Assembly: GCA_902617825.1 (NCBI GenBank)
Contig: CACMYE010000002.1
Location: forward strand, 32,653-96,652
DNA from: an uncultured Pelagibacteraceae bacterium
Lineage (GTDB): Bacteria > Pseudomonadota > Alphaproteobacteria > Pelagibacterales > Pelagibacteraceae
Length of the DNA: 64,000 nucleotides
Direction: 5' to 3'
In this document: piece by piece, positions 44,110 to 53,498 of the stretch
How positions within the stretch are numbered: the first letter of the stretch is position 1
Layout: the number at the start of each line of letters is the position of its first letter
Position numbers and translations under genes: made by a program
The notes under the pieces: model-generated
Database searches by the model: none
What the model was told of the DNA's origin: nothing
Seen by the model: the letters and a program-made list of their open reading frames with translations, nothing else

Positions 44110-44481
44110 TTAGCCAGTTTTTGAAGTTCCAACTGAAGAAATCTGTAAAGATTTATTAAATTTTAATTTTTGATCAGCTGTTAATTCAGAATACAATTTT
44201 GTTAAAAAATTATAATTCACATTCATATGACCTTCTTGTGATTTTTCTAAATTAATTAAGTATTCTGAAAAATCTTCAAAAAAGTAATTTATTGGAACCT
44301 TTAAATAATTTGATAGTTGTAATAATCTAATTGAACTTACTCCATTAGTACCTTTTTCGTATTTTTGAATTTGTTGAAAAGTTACATTGATCGCTTTAGC
44401 TACTTTAGTCTGTGTCAAACCTAAAGCCAATCTTCTTAGCTTAAGCTTGTTGCCTAAGTGTTTGTTGAAATTATCTTCCAT
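44110..44481 (-). CDS. XRE-family transcriptional regulator
   Basis: A 123-residue protein with an N-terminal helix-turn-helix (about residues 10-65: LGLTQTKVAKAINVTFQQIQKYEKG) of the type common in alphaproteobacteria, and a helical C-terminal part of unknown role. Targets cannot be read from sequence. It stands between the tRNA genes and the amino-acid transporter. The 188 bp upstream of its start hold no feature that I recognise. Confidence 0.85.
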   Translation of the reverse strand: MEDNFNKHLGNKLKLRRLALGLTQTKVAKAINVTFQQIQKYEKGTNGVSSIRLLQLSNYLKVPINYFFEDFSEYLINLEKSQEGHMNVNYNFLTKLYSELTADQKLKFNKSLQISSVGTSKTG

Positions 44482-44669
44482 TAAGACCCCTCTTAATTAA
44501 ATTTTAAAATCTTATTCAATAGAAAATTTAAATCTCCTGCAATAGAAAAATTTTTATATTTCATTAGGTTTTTAGATAATTTTAAAACCTGTCAAGCATA
44601 AGTTAGTGTTAAAAACTCAAAATAGGTTCATTGAAATTGACCTTTTTGTAGGCTAATAATTATTATTTT

Positions 44670-45404
44670 TTATAAGATTTGACTTAAAAATAGCTTAGTT
44701 CTCTCACTCTTTGGATTAGCAAAAAACTCTTTAGTTTCTGCTCTTTCAACTATCATTCCTTCATCCATAAAAATAACTTCGTCAGCAACTTCCTTTGCAA
44801 ATCCCATCTCGTGAGTTACTACAATCATTGTCATACCTTGATTTGCTAAATTTACCATAACATCTAGCACTTCTTTAATCATTTCTGGGTCAAGTGCAGA
44901 AGTTGGCTCATCAAATAACATTATTTTTGGCTCCATACATAATGCTCTTGCGATCGCTACACGTTGTTGTTGTCCACCGGAAAGTTGACCTGGGAATTTT
45001 TGAGCTTGATCTAATATCTGTACTCTTTCTAGATGTTTTAATGCTAATTCTTCTGCATCTTTTTTAGGCAATTTTTTTACCCATATAGGTGCAAGCGTAC
45101 AATTGTCTAATATAGATAAATGTGGGAATAAATTGAATTGTTGAAATACCATCCCAACTTCAGCTCTAATTTTTTCTATATCTTTGGTATCTTCTGTTAA
45201 TTCATTTCCATCAACTATTATTTTTCCTTGTTGATGTTCCTCTAATCTATTAATGCAACGAATTAAAGTGGATTTTCCTGACCCTGAGGGACCACAGACA
45301 ACTATTTTTTTATTTTTTTCTACTTCTAAATTAATATTTTTTAAAACTTGAAAATCACCAAACCACTTATTCATTTTATCTATTTGTATTATTTTATCTG
45401 ACAT
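44670..45404 (-). CDS. aapP: General L-amino-acid ABC transporter ATP-binding protein AapP
   Basis: A 244-residue ABC ATPase with Walker [10 protein letters not shown] (about residues 39-47), LSGGQQQRV signature and Walker [16 protein letters not shown], characteristic of polar amino-acid importers. It is the last gene of aapJQMP and its start touches the aapM stop. It powers uptake of L-amino acids delivered by AapJ. Confidence 0.93.
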   Translation of the reverse strand: MSDKIIQIDKMNKWFGDFQVLKNINLEVEKNKKIVVCGPSGSGKSTLIRCINRLEEHQQGKIIVDGNELTEDTKDIEKIRAEVGMVFQQFNLFPHLSILDNCTLAPIWVKKLPKKDAEELALKHLERVQILDQAQKFPGQLSGGQQQRVAIARALCMEPKIMLFDEPTSALDPEMIKEVLDVMVNLANQGMTMIVVTHEMGFAKEVADEVIFMDEGMIVERAETKEFFANPKSERTKLFLSQIL

Positions 45405-46846
45405 TATCTATCTGTTTTATATTTTTGTTCTAAATTATAACTATATTTACTCATTGCATAGCAAATAATAAAAAATACCAATGATGCAAATACATAACCT
45501 TCCATAGCAAAACCTAACCACTCAGGATTTGTTTTTGCTAGATTTAGCATTCCTACAATTTCCAAAAGACCTACTACAAATATTAGAGGAGTGTCTTTTA
45601 CCAGAGCTAAAAAAGTATTAGCAATACCTGGTATTACTAATTTAAGTGCTTGTGGTAAAATCACAAGTATATGCAATTTCCAATAACCCATACCTAAAGA
45701 TTTTGCAGCATCATACTGACCTTTTGGTAAAGCTTGCAAGCCACCTCTAATTACCTCAGCTACATAAGCAGCTTCAAATAATGAAATAGCGATTATAACT
45801 CTTACGAGCTTATCTATAAACATGTCTTGCGGTAGAAACATAGGAAACATTACAGATGACATAAACAAAACTGTAATTAGAGGAACTCCACGCCAAAATT
45901 CAATAAAGCCTATAGATATATATTTAATTATAGGTAAATCGGATCTTCTACCTAAAGATAAGAATAATCCAACTGGAAAACAAAAAATCAGACAGAAAAA
46001 AGAGACTATAAAAGTCAAGGATAAACCTCCCCAAGCACCCGTTTCTACCCACTCTAGTGATTCTAATTTACCAAGTTCTATAAGCTCTTCATAAAAAAAT
46101 ACATATTTTAACAATATGTAAAGTGTGATTGGAACTATTATGAAATAATACATTTTAAATTTTGATGGAATAAAAAATCCTAATATAATTGAAATCACCG
46201 CTGCAATAATTCCATAAGAAAAATCAAAAAATATTGGACCACCAGATATAAAAAATAAAATAAAGAAAAAAGCAATTATGGGATAAACAACCACATAATA
46301 AAGTGTTAAAAATTTTTTAAATTTGTCAGTAGCAAAAAATCCAACTACTCCAAGAAAGGCTAGAGAAACAAATGATAAATTTATTCTCCATTGTTCTTCA
46401 TTTGGATACATTCCATACATAAATCTATTAAACCACGTTTTAATGTAAGCCCAGCATGCTCCTGAACCCGAGCAAGCATCTTTTGAGTCACCACTAAAAT
46501 TTGCATCAATTATGAACCAATTTAGTAACGGTGGTAGTGATTTAATAATTACAAATAAAATCAACAAAGATAATAAAGCATTAAAATTATTTGTATTAAT
46601 TTTTTTATTAATTATTTCTAAAAGCTTTATGCCTGAATATTCAATTCTAATTAAATGCAATCCAATAAAACCTAAAACTAAAGGCAAAAAGAAACTTATT
46701 GTTCCCGGTAAAAAATATATCAAATCTAAATTAAATAAGGAGTTTGAAAGAACAATTATAATACTTAAAAGAAATAAAACTGTACCTGTATATAAATAAG
46801 GATATAGGTTATTTTTATCTGGAGTTAAAAAATTTAATTTATTCAT
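45404..46846 (-). CDS. aapM: General L-amino-acid ABC transporter permease AapM
   Basis: A 480-residue permease, longer than typical 220-residue amino-acid permeases because of an N-terminal half with several extra membrane helices. The HisM-type core lies at the C-terminus with the EAA loop [23 protein letters not shown]. Long AapM and AapQ proteins are normal for the alphaproteobacterial Aap system. It shares one base with aapQ. Confidence 0.92.
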   Translation of the reverse strand: MNKLNFLTPDKNNLYPYLYTGTVLFLLSIIIVLSNSLFNLDLIYFLPGTISFFLPLVLGFIGLHLIRIEYSGIKLLEIINKKINTNNFNALLSLLILFVIIKSLPPLLNWFIIDANFSGDSKDACSGSGACWAYIKTWFNRFMYGMYPNEEQWRINLSFVSLAFLGVVGFFATDKFKKFLTLYYVVVYPIIAFFFILFFISGGPIFFDFSYGIIAAVISIILGFFIPSKFKMYYFIIVPITLYILLKYVFFYEELIELGKLESLEWVETGAWGGLSLTFIVSFFCLIFCFPVGLFLSLGRRSDLPIIKYISIGFIEFWRGVPLITVLFMSSVMFPMFLPQDMFIDKLVRVIIAISLFEAAYVAEVIRGGLQALPKGQYDAAKSLGMGYWKLHILVILPQALKLVIPGIANTFLALVKDTPLIFVVGLLEIVGMLNLAKTNPEWLGFAMEGYVFASLVFFIICYAMSKYSYNLEQKYKTDR

Positions 46847-47991
46847 TATTTTTCTCTAATCGCGATTTTATTATTATACCAATTCATTAAAATCGAAATC
46901 GTAATACTAAGAGTTAGATAGGTTAACATAGTAATTGAAACAATTTCGATTGCACTACCAGTTTGCATTAAAGCTGTGCCTGCAAAAATTAAAACTAAAT
47001 CTGGATATGCAATAGCAGCAGCTAATGAAGAATTCTTGGTTAGATTCAAATATTGATTTGTTGTTGGTGGAATTATTATTCTTAAAGCTTGAGGCATAAC
47101 AACTAATTTCAATATTTGATTTGGAGTTAATCCTATTGAAGCAGCAGCTTCTTTCTGGCCTTTACCGACACCTTGAACACCAGCTCTTACATTCTCTGCA
47201 ATAAAAGTTGCTGTGTACAATGATAAAGCTAATGCTAATGCGATTAGTTCTGGTGGTAATTTAATACCACCTTCATATGTAAAAGATGATTGTGATAGTT
47301 GTTTAATCACTGGTAACTCTACAGATGCATCAACACCACCTAATATAAAACTTAATAATGGTAAAAATATCGATAGACCAATAGAAATTTTTAGAACTGG
47401 TGTTTGGATACCTTGGTTATCTTGCTTTTTTCTAGCATACATTTTGACAAAAAATATAGAAATTATCGCTGCAATTATAGAATAAATAAAAATATCTAAA
47501 TTATTCCAAATAAGTGATGGAACAAAAAAACCTTTAATTGTTAAAAAGGAAACTCCTAAAATTGGTTCTGCATTTTCTGGCAAAGGTAACGCTCTTAAAG
47601 CAGCAAAATACCAAAAAAATATTTGTAGTAATAAAGGAATGTTTCTGAAAAATTCTACATAAATTGCTGCTGTTCTCTCAATTAAAAAATTCTTGGATAA
47701 TCTAGCTACTCCTACAACTATACCTAAAATTGTTGCAAAAATTATTCCAATTACTGAGACTAAAATGGTATTTAATAAGCCAACTAAATAAGCTCTAAAA
47801 TAAGAATGTGAGCCATCGTATTCTATTAGAGAGAATTGTATATCAAAAGAAGCTTCATATTTTAAAAAATCAAAACCAAATTCAAGCCCTCTATTTTCCA
47901 TATTTAATTGTGCGTTATATGAAAAAAAACCAAATATTAGGATTAAAACTAATAATGTTAGTAATTGAGGTAATAATTTTTTAATGTTCAC
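46846..47991 (-). CDS. aapQ: General L-amino-acid ABC transporter permease AapQ
   Basis: A 381-residue permease that pairs with AapM. The permease core is split by an internal insert of about 100 residues with extra helices; the EAA loop is KGQKEAAASIGLTPNQILKLVVMPQ-like (about residues 275-300). It lies behind an intrinsic terminator that separates it from aapJ, so it is expected at a lower level than the binding protein. Confidence 0.92.
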   Translation of the reverse strand: MNIKKLLPQLLTLLVLILIFGFFSYNAQLNMENRGLEFGFDFLKYEASFDIQFSLIEYDGSHSYFRAYLVGLLNTILVSVIGIIFATILGIVVGVARLSKNFLIERTAAIYVEFFRNIPLLLQIFFWYFAALRALPLPENAEPILGVSFLTIKGFFVPSLIWNNLDIFIYSIIAAIISIFFVKMYARKKQDNQGIQTPVLKISIGLSIFLPLLSFILGGVDASVELPVIKQLSQSSFTYEGGIKLPPELIALALALSLYTATFIAENVRAGVQGVGKGQKEAAASIGLTPNQILKLVVMPQALRIIIPPTTNQYLNLTKNSSLAAAIAYPDLVLIFAGTALMQTGSAIEIVSITMLTYLTLSITISILMNWYNNKIAIREK

Positions 47992-48007
47992 GATAATTCA
48001 AGATTTA

Positions 48008-48041
48008 TAAAAAAAAGGGCTAGAAAAATCTAGCCCTTTTT
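48008..48041 (-). terminator. Intrinsic terminator/attenuator between aapJ and aapQ
   Basis: On the minus strand a 13-bp stem with core GGGCTAGA/TCTAGCCC (48012-48024 with 48029-48041, 4-base loop) runs into a T-tract from the plus-strand A-run starting at 48008. It lies 20 bp after the aapJ stop and before the permease genes of the same operon. Confidence 0.87.
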
Positions 48042-48060
48042 AATTATTTATAAAGATAAA

Positions 48061-49101
48061 TTATCTTGCTGGTGGCACATAAAGAATTCCACCTTTAGTC
48101 CATAATTCATTTGGACCTCTATCAGGTAAAATTCCAGTATCAGCTATATTTCTTTTATAGCTTTCACCATAGTTACCAACCTGAGTGATAATTCTATAAC
48201 TCCACTCTTGGTCTAAACCTAGTGCAGCTCCAAGCTCACCCTCTGTACCAACTAGTCTTTTAACAGCTGGATTGTCAGAAGTTTTCATAGAGTCAGCATT
48301 TCCAGACGTTATACCGTACTCTTCAGCTTCGATCATAACGTTTAGAGACCATCTTACGATATCTTCCCAAACTGCATCACCTTGTCTTACAACCGGTCCT
48401 AAAGGTTCTTTAGAAATAGTTTCAGGTAATACAACATGATCATCAGGATTACTTAGCTTAATCCTTTGTGCTGCTAATCCAGATTTATCTGTAGTATAAG
48501 TATCACATCTACCAGCATCATAAGCAGCAACAACTTCATCAGCTTTTTCAAAAGTTACTGGCTCATAAGAAACTCCTTTAGAGTTAAAGAAATCTCTCAT
48601 ATTCAACTCAGTAGTTGTTCCAAGGTTTGTACAAGCAGAAACACCAGCTTTAAAATCATTTACTGAATTTATTCCTGAGTTTTTTCTGACCATAAATCCT
48701 TGACCGTCATAAAAATTAACACCTACAAAAGTAAGTCCAATTTTCGCATCTCTAGTAGCTGTCCAAGTAGTGTTTCTTGACAAAACATCTATCTCGTTAG
48801 ATTTCAAAGCTTCAAATCTTTCTTTAGCACTTAATGGTGTATACTTGACTTTGCTTGCATCACCTAGCACTGCAGCAGCTACTGCTCTACATACATCAAC
48901 GTCAACCCCAGACCAATTTCCTGCAGCATCAGCGTTAGAAAATCCTGGAAGACCTTGAGATACTCCACATCTTACAAAACCCTTTTTTTGGGTATTTTTA
49001 AGTGTCTTTGATTTTTTAGCAGCCATAGTTTCTGTTGTAAAAGTAAACAACACTGCAACCATAGCAACTAAAGAAGTTAATTGTTTTAAGTATTTAAACA
49101 T
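48061..49101 (-). CDS. aapJ: General L-amino-acid-binding periplasmic protein AapJ
   Basis: A 346-residue family 3 solute-binding protein with a signal peptide (about residues 1-27). GFVRCGVSQGLPGFSNADAAG opens the mature domain, and the VDVDVCRAVAAAVLGD block is typical of AapJ. It binds a broad set of L-amino acids. Codon use is less AT-biased than its neighbours, as expected for an abundant periplasmic protein. It leads aapJQMP. Confidence 0.94.
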   Translation of the reverse strand: MFKYLKQLTSLVAMVAVLFTFTTETMAAKKSKTLKNTQKKGFVRCGVSQGLPGFSNADAAGNWSGVDVDVCRAVAAAVLGDASKVKYTPLSAKERFEALKSNEIDVLSRNTTWTATRDAKIGLTFVGVNFYDGQGFMVRKNSGINSVNDFKAGVSACTNLGTTTELNMRDFFNSKGVSYEPVTFEKADEVVAAYDAGRCDTYTTDKSGLAAQRIKLSNPDDHVVLPETISKEPLGPVVRQGDAVWEDIVRWSLNVMIEAEEYGITSGNADSMKTSDNPAVKRLVGTEGELGAALGLDQEWSYRIITQVGNYGESYKRNIADTGILPDRGPNELWTKGGILYVPPAR

Positions 49102-49231
49102 TATTCTTCCTTTTGTTTTTTATTTGTTAACAAATAATTCAAAATTGCTTTTGAATATCCTTAATTTAAGCATGTTAAATATTTACCATCAAGATAAATT
49201 TATGGGTATTTATGACCTAAAATGAACAAGA

Positions 49232-49308
49232 TGGCGCGCCCTGGAGGATTCGAACCTCCGACCCTCGGTTTAGAAAACCGATGCTCTATCCAGCTGAGCT
49301 AAGGGCGC
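49232..49308 (-). tRNA. tRNA-Arg (TCT)
   Basis: A 77-base cloverleaf on the minus strand. The acceptor stem pairs GCGCCCT with AGGGCGC, the D arm reads AGCTCAGCTGGATAGAGC, the anticodon TCT is in GTTTTCTAAAC, the T arm has GGTTCGAATCC and CCA is encoded. It decodes AGA, a major arginine codon in AT-rich genomes. Confidence 0.96.
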
Positions 49309-49339
49309 AGATATATTATGATACTGTTATAATACTAAA

Positions 49340-50746
49340 TTAATATTTAAAAAGAAATTTTTTAGCTATCAATAACAAAGATAAAAATTCAACCCTTCCT
49401 ATAATCATAAAAAAAATAAGAAAATATTTAGTTAAAAAATGTAAGTTTTGAAAGTCAAACTCACTTATTCCATAGGCAGAAGAATTTACAGTATTCATTA
49501 AGGTTAATACAGCCAATTTAAATGCATTTTCAAACTCTATATTACTCAATGATAATAAAACTGTTAATGAAAAAAGAGAAATAACAAATATTAAAACTGT
49601 TAAGAAATATTTATTAATATCAGCTGTATCAAAATTGATTTTAGAAAAAAAAAGCTTATTCATAAATACTTTATTGGGTTTACTAAAAGATAAAATTTGA
49701 TTGATTGAATATTTAGAAAGAGAATAAATTTTTAAAAACCTCAGTCCAGAACTTGTTGAGAAAAAGGATCCACCAACTATTACTAATATTAAATAAATTA
49801 GATTTAAGTTTTTTTGTTCTACTTCTAGAGAAATACCAATATTTGAAATACTGCTTGCTAAGTTTAAAAAATTTAATGAAAAATTTTTATCATAACTAAA
49901 AAAAATAAAAAAAATACTTACCAATATTAAAAAATACAAAAATAAATGAATATCTTCATAAAAAAAATTAAGATTTTTTTTTCGTAAAAAAATTAAATTA
50001 TAAGTAAAAAAAATACTAAAAAAAGAGATCAGCATTAAAAGTGAGAAAACAATTATTTGGGTATTCGTTAATAATATAGTTGAAAGCTCGTTATCAGGTA
50101 AAAATCCACCAGAGGAAATAACTGTCATTGCAAGATTAAGAGAGTTAAATACTCTTATACCAAATGTATTTAAAATAATAAAAATAAAAACTGTTAAACC
50201 TGAATACAAAAGAAAAATTTTAATAGTTTGTTTTAAAATCTCAGAGCTATTAATTGATAAAAAATTTGTTAATGATTTTTTTAAACTTTCATCGTAAATA
50301 TCAATAAGAAAGATAATTGAAAACAAAAAGTACAATCCTCCAATCCATTGAATAGAGGATCTCCATAATATTAAGCCTTGATCTATTTCTTTGATATTTT
50401 CAAAAATAGTAAAACCAGTTGAAGTAAATCCTGATACTGATTCAAAAATTGCGTTTAAAAAAGTTAAATTATAAATACTTAAATAAAACGGAATACATAA
50501 AACTAAAGGTATTAGTATATAGCCAAGTAATACTGTTAAAATCTTCTCAAAAATTGATGGTTTTTTTAAACTTGATTTTAAGTAATAAAAAAGAATTCCT
50601 ATTATACCTGAAATTATTAAGCTTAAGTAATAAGTGTTTAGGTTGAGATATAAGTTAAAATAATAAGAATAAATTATATTAAAAAAAGAAAATATAGAAA
50701 TAAGAATAAAAAAAAAACTAAGATATTTAACTCTGAAAAATGACAT
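49340..50746 (-). CDS. trkH: Potassium uptake protein TrkH
   Basis: A 468-residue membrane protein with about ten helices and the four pore-loop repeats of the Trk/Ktr superfamily, for example SVSGFTSTGFT (about residue 110) and the VGGSFFSTSSGLRFLK loop near residue 330. It moves potassium across the inner membrane under control of TrkA, encoded 4 bp upstream. Composition is extremely Phe/Ile/Leu-rich. Confidence 0.9.
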   Translation of the reverse strand: MSFFRVKYLSFFFILISIFSFFNIIYSYYFNLYLNLNTYYLSLIISGIIGILFYYLKSSLKKPSIFEKILTVLLGYILIPLVLCIPFYLSIYNLTFLNAIFESVSGFTSTGFTIFENIKEIDQGLILWRSSIQWIGGLYFLFSIIFLIDIYDESLKKSLTNFLSINSSEILKQTIKIFLLYSGLTVFIFIILNTFGIRVFNSLNLAMTVISSGGFLPDNELSTILLTNTQIIVFSLLMLISFFSIFFTYNLIFLRKKNLNFFYEDIHLFLYFLILVSIFFIFFSYDKNFSLNFLNLASSISNIGISLEVEQKNLNLIYLILVIVGGSFFSTSSGLRFLKIYSLSKYSINQILSFSKPNKVFMNKLFFSKINFDTADINKYFLTVLIFVISLFSLTVLLSLSNIEFENAFKLAVLTLMNTVNSSAYGISEFDFQNLHFLTKYFLIFFMIIGRVEFLSLLLIAKKFLFKY

Positions 50747-50750
50747 TTAA

Positions 50751-52142
50751 TTAGATTGAACTAATTCTAAAAATATTTTCTACAACTGAAATAGATTCTT
50801 TATTTGCCAAAAAAACAACTTTATCTTCTTTTAAAAAAACAAAATCAGATCGGGGAATTATTATCTTATCTCCTCTTAAAACTGCACCTATTCGAATTTC
50901 ATCAGGTAAATTAGAATTCTTTAACTCTTTATTAATTAACTCTGATGTCTCAATAATTTCAGCTTCGATTACTTCATATTCACCATTCATAATTGTGTAA
51001 GCTGTTTCTATAGTACCTTTATGGACATGTTTTAATATACTGGAAACAGTATTCATTCTTGGATCTATTAAATCATCAATTTTAAGAGAATCTTGTAATA
51101 AAGAATAATTAGGTTTGTTCACTAATGCCATGGTTCTTTTATCTTCAATTTCTTTTTCATCTTTTGCAAATTTTTCAACAAGAATACTCACCATCAAGTT
51201 GTCCTCGTCATCATTTGTTAAAGCAAGAACAGTTTCGGCTTCTTCTAAATTAGCTTCAGCTAACACTTCTTCATCTAGGCCGTTGCCATTAATCACTATG
51301 GTATTGTTTAATTCAGATGCAAGAAATTCAGCTCTCTCTTTATCTTTTTCAACAATTTTAACTCTTGCAGCATCTAAAGTTTCCTCAATATTTTTTGCAA
51401 GGTTAAAACCAATGTTGCCACCGCCAACAATAAGAATTTTTTTAGATACTTTTTCTGAATGTCCAAAAGCTTCTAAAGTTTCTACAGTTTGAGAAGAATT
51501 GATAATTACGTAAATTTTATCATTCTTTTTAATTTCATCTTCTTTTTTTGGAATTATGAACTTATCATCTCTTATAATTCCAATAACATTTGCATCAAGA
51601 TTCGGATATTTTTTAGTTAAATCTTTAAGCTTAATATTAATTAAACTACATCCATCATTAATAAAAATTTCCAATAATCTTATTTTATTGTTGGCAAAAG
51701 GCACACTGTCTAAAGCTCCCGGGGCTTCTAACTTTCTTTGTATTGATTTTGCAATTTCAAGTTCTGGAGAAATAATGACATCTATAGGCAAGTTCTCTTT
51801 ATTGTAAACAGTTGTAAATTTAGGATTTAAATAATCTTGTGATCTTATTCTTGCGATTTTTTTTGGAATATTAAATATGGAAAATGCTATTTGACAAATA
51901 ACCATGTTAATTTCATCATTCCTTGTAACAGCAATTATCATATCTGTTTCCGCTGCATTGGCTTTTTCAAGGATAGAGGGATATGTTGCTTTGCCAACTA
52001 TTGCCTTTACATCTAAAGCATCATCAATCTTTTGTATGTCTTCACTGGATGTATCGATTACAGTTATAGAATGTCCTTGTTCACTTAATTGTTTGGCAAT
52101 AGTGAACCCCACTCTTCCAGCACCACAAATAATAATGTTCAT
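50751..52142 (-). CDS. trkA: Trk potassium transporter regulatory NAD-binding protein TrkA
   Basis: A 463-residue cytoplasmic protein with two RCK halves. Each has a Rossmann nucleotide-binding motif (IICGAGRVGFTIAKQL at residue 3 and ILIVGGGNIGFNLAKNI near residue 235) and a TrkA-C domain. It gates TrkH in response to nucleotides. It overlaps ntrX by one base, an order (ntrY-ntrX-trkA) common in alphaproteobacteria. Confidence 0.94.
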   Translation of the reverse strand: MNIIICGAGRVGFTIAKQLSEQGHSITVIDTSSEDIQKIDDALDVKAIVGKATYPSILEKANAAETDMIIAVTRNDEINMVICQIAFSIFNIPKKIARIRSQDYLNPKFTTVYNKENLPIDVIISPELEIAKSIQRKLEAPGALDSVPFANNKIRLLEIFINDGCSLINIKLKDLTKKYPNLDANVIGIIRDDKFIIPKKEDEIKKNDKIYVIINSSQTVETLEAFGHSEKVSKKILIVGGGNIGFNLAKNIEETLDAARVKIVEKDKERAEFLASELNNTIVINGNGLDEEVLAEANLEEAETVLALTNDDEDNLMVSILVEKFAKDEKEIEDKRTMALVNKPNYSLLQDSLKIDDLIDPRMNTVSSILKHVHKGTIETAYTIMNGEYEVIEAEIIETSELINKELKNSNLPDEIRIGAVLRGDKIIIPRSDFVFLKEDKVVFLANKESISVVENIFRISSI

Positions 52143-53497
52143 TAATTAAATTCTTTTATTCCTAGGCCTTTAAGTTTTCTATGCAGGGCGCTTCGTTCCA
52201 TACCAACAAAGCTTGCTGTTTTTGAAATATTTCCATTAAATTTTTTTAATTGGATAGTTAGATACTCTTTTTCAAACTTTTCTCTAGCCTCTTTTAATGG
52301 CACAGATAGGCTATTTTCTGCGATTTGGTCATCAAAATTGTTATTTTTTAGAGACTCTTTTATAATATTCGAAATTTTATCTTTTGAGTCAGGTTGCAAT
52401 ATAGCTATTCTTTCAATTAAATTCCTTAGTTCTCTTACATTACCCTGCCAATTATGATTTAAAATATAACTATTATCCTCATCTATATTAAATTGTTTAA
52501 TATTATAATTTTCAGATATTTTTTTAGAAAAATAATTAATTAAAAGTGGAATATCAGAGATTCTTTGACTTAAGGGCTCAATATTTATTTCAAATACATT
52601 TATTCTGTGAAAAAGATCTTCTCTAAAGTTACCAATCTCAATTTCTTTTTTTAAATCCTTACTAGATGAACATATTAATCTTACATCAACAGTCACATCA
52701 CTACTACCATTAACTCGTTTAAATTTTTGGTCAGTTAAAACTCGAAGGATTTTTGATTGTATATCTAAAGGAATTTCGGAAACTTGATCAACTAAAAGTG
52801 TACCACCATCAGCTTTTTCTAAAGCTCCATATGAAATCGATCCATTTTCTTTTTCTTCACCAAATAATTCAAGCTCATATTTGTTAGAGTCTAATAAAGC
52901 TCCATTTAATATTATTAAAGGATTTTTATTTCTTTTTGAATTTTTATGAATTTTTCTAGCTATCAACTCTTTACCTGATCCAGAAGGTCCGTTTATAAAT
53001 ACTCTACTTTCAGTAATGGAAATTTTTTTAATCTGATCTTTAATATTAGTTATATTTTTACTGTTCCCTATAATATCATATGATGAAAAAAGTTTGATTT
53101 CGTATTCTTTATTTTCTTTTTTAAGATTATAATTTTCAACAGCTCTTTTTATAAAATTTAGCAATCTTTCACGATCAAATGGTTTTTCAATAAATTCAAA
53201 AGCACCATTGTGTAAAGACTTAACAGCCATTTCAATATTTGCGTGACCAGAAATTATAATTACAGGAATATCCTTATTTTTTGACTTAATATGTGAAAGA
53301 AGTTCAATACCATCATTATCTCCTTTATCTAATTTAACATCTAAAATAGCTACATCAGGTAATTTTTTATCAATCTCGGATAAGGCTTGGTTATAATTGG
53401 CGGCTAGTCTAGTTTTATAACCTGCGTCAAGAATAAGTTCATTAATGATATTTCTTATATCAGCGTTATCATCAACAATTAAAATTTCACTGTTCAT
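52142..53497 (-). CDS. ntrX: Response regulator NtrX with a divergent sigma-54 loop
   Basis: A 451-residue NtrC-family regulator: receiver domain (about residues 1-120, phospho-acceptor D53), AAA+ domain with Walker A NGPSGSGKE (169-177), and a Fis-type C-terminal helix-turn-helix (SKTASFVGMERSALHRKLKGLGI). The GAFTGA loop that contacts sigma-54 is absent: residues 211-224 read LFGEEKENGSISYG. It therefore probably does not activate sigma-54 promoters. It is preceded by the sensor ntrY (1-bp gap). Confidence 0.92.
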   Translation of the reverse strand: MNSEILIVDDNADIRNIINELILDAGYKTRLAANYNQALSEIDKKLPDVAILDVKLDKGDNDGIELLSHIKSKNKDIPVIIISGHANIEMAVKSLHNGAFEFIEKPFDRERLLNFIKRAVENYNLKKENKEYEIKLFSSYDIIGNSKNITNIKDQIKKISITESRVFINGPSGSGKELIARKIHKNSKRNKNPLIILNGALLDSNKYELELFGEEKENGSISYGALEKADGGTLLVDQVSEIPLDIQSKILRVLTDQKFKRVNGSSDVTVDVRLICSSSKDLKKEIEIGNFREDLFHRINVFEINIEPLSQRISDIPLLINYFSKKISENYNIKQFNIDEDNSYILNHNWQGNVRELRNLIERIAILQPDSKDKISNIIKESLKNNNFDDQIAENSLSVPLKEAREKFEKEYLTIQLKKFNGNISKTASFVGMERSALHRKLKGLGIKEFN

Positions 53498-53498
53498 G

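Noticed and set aside
44482..44669. Possible riboswitch or attenuator between aapP and the XRE gene
   Set aside because: No stable pairing or known motif could be found by eye, and the region is downstream of aapP, not in a leader.
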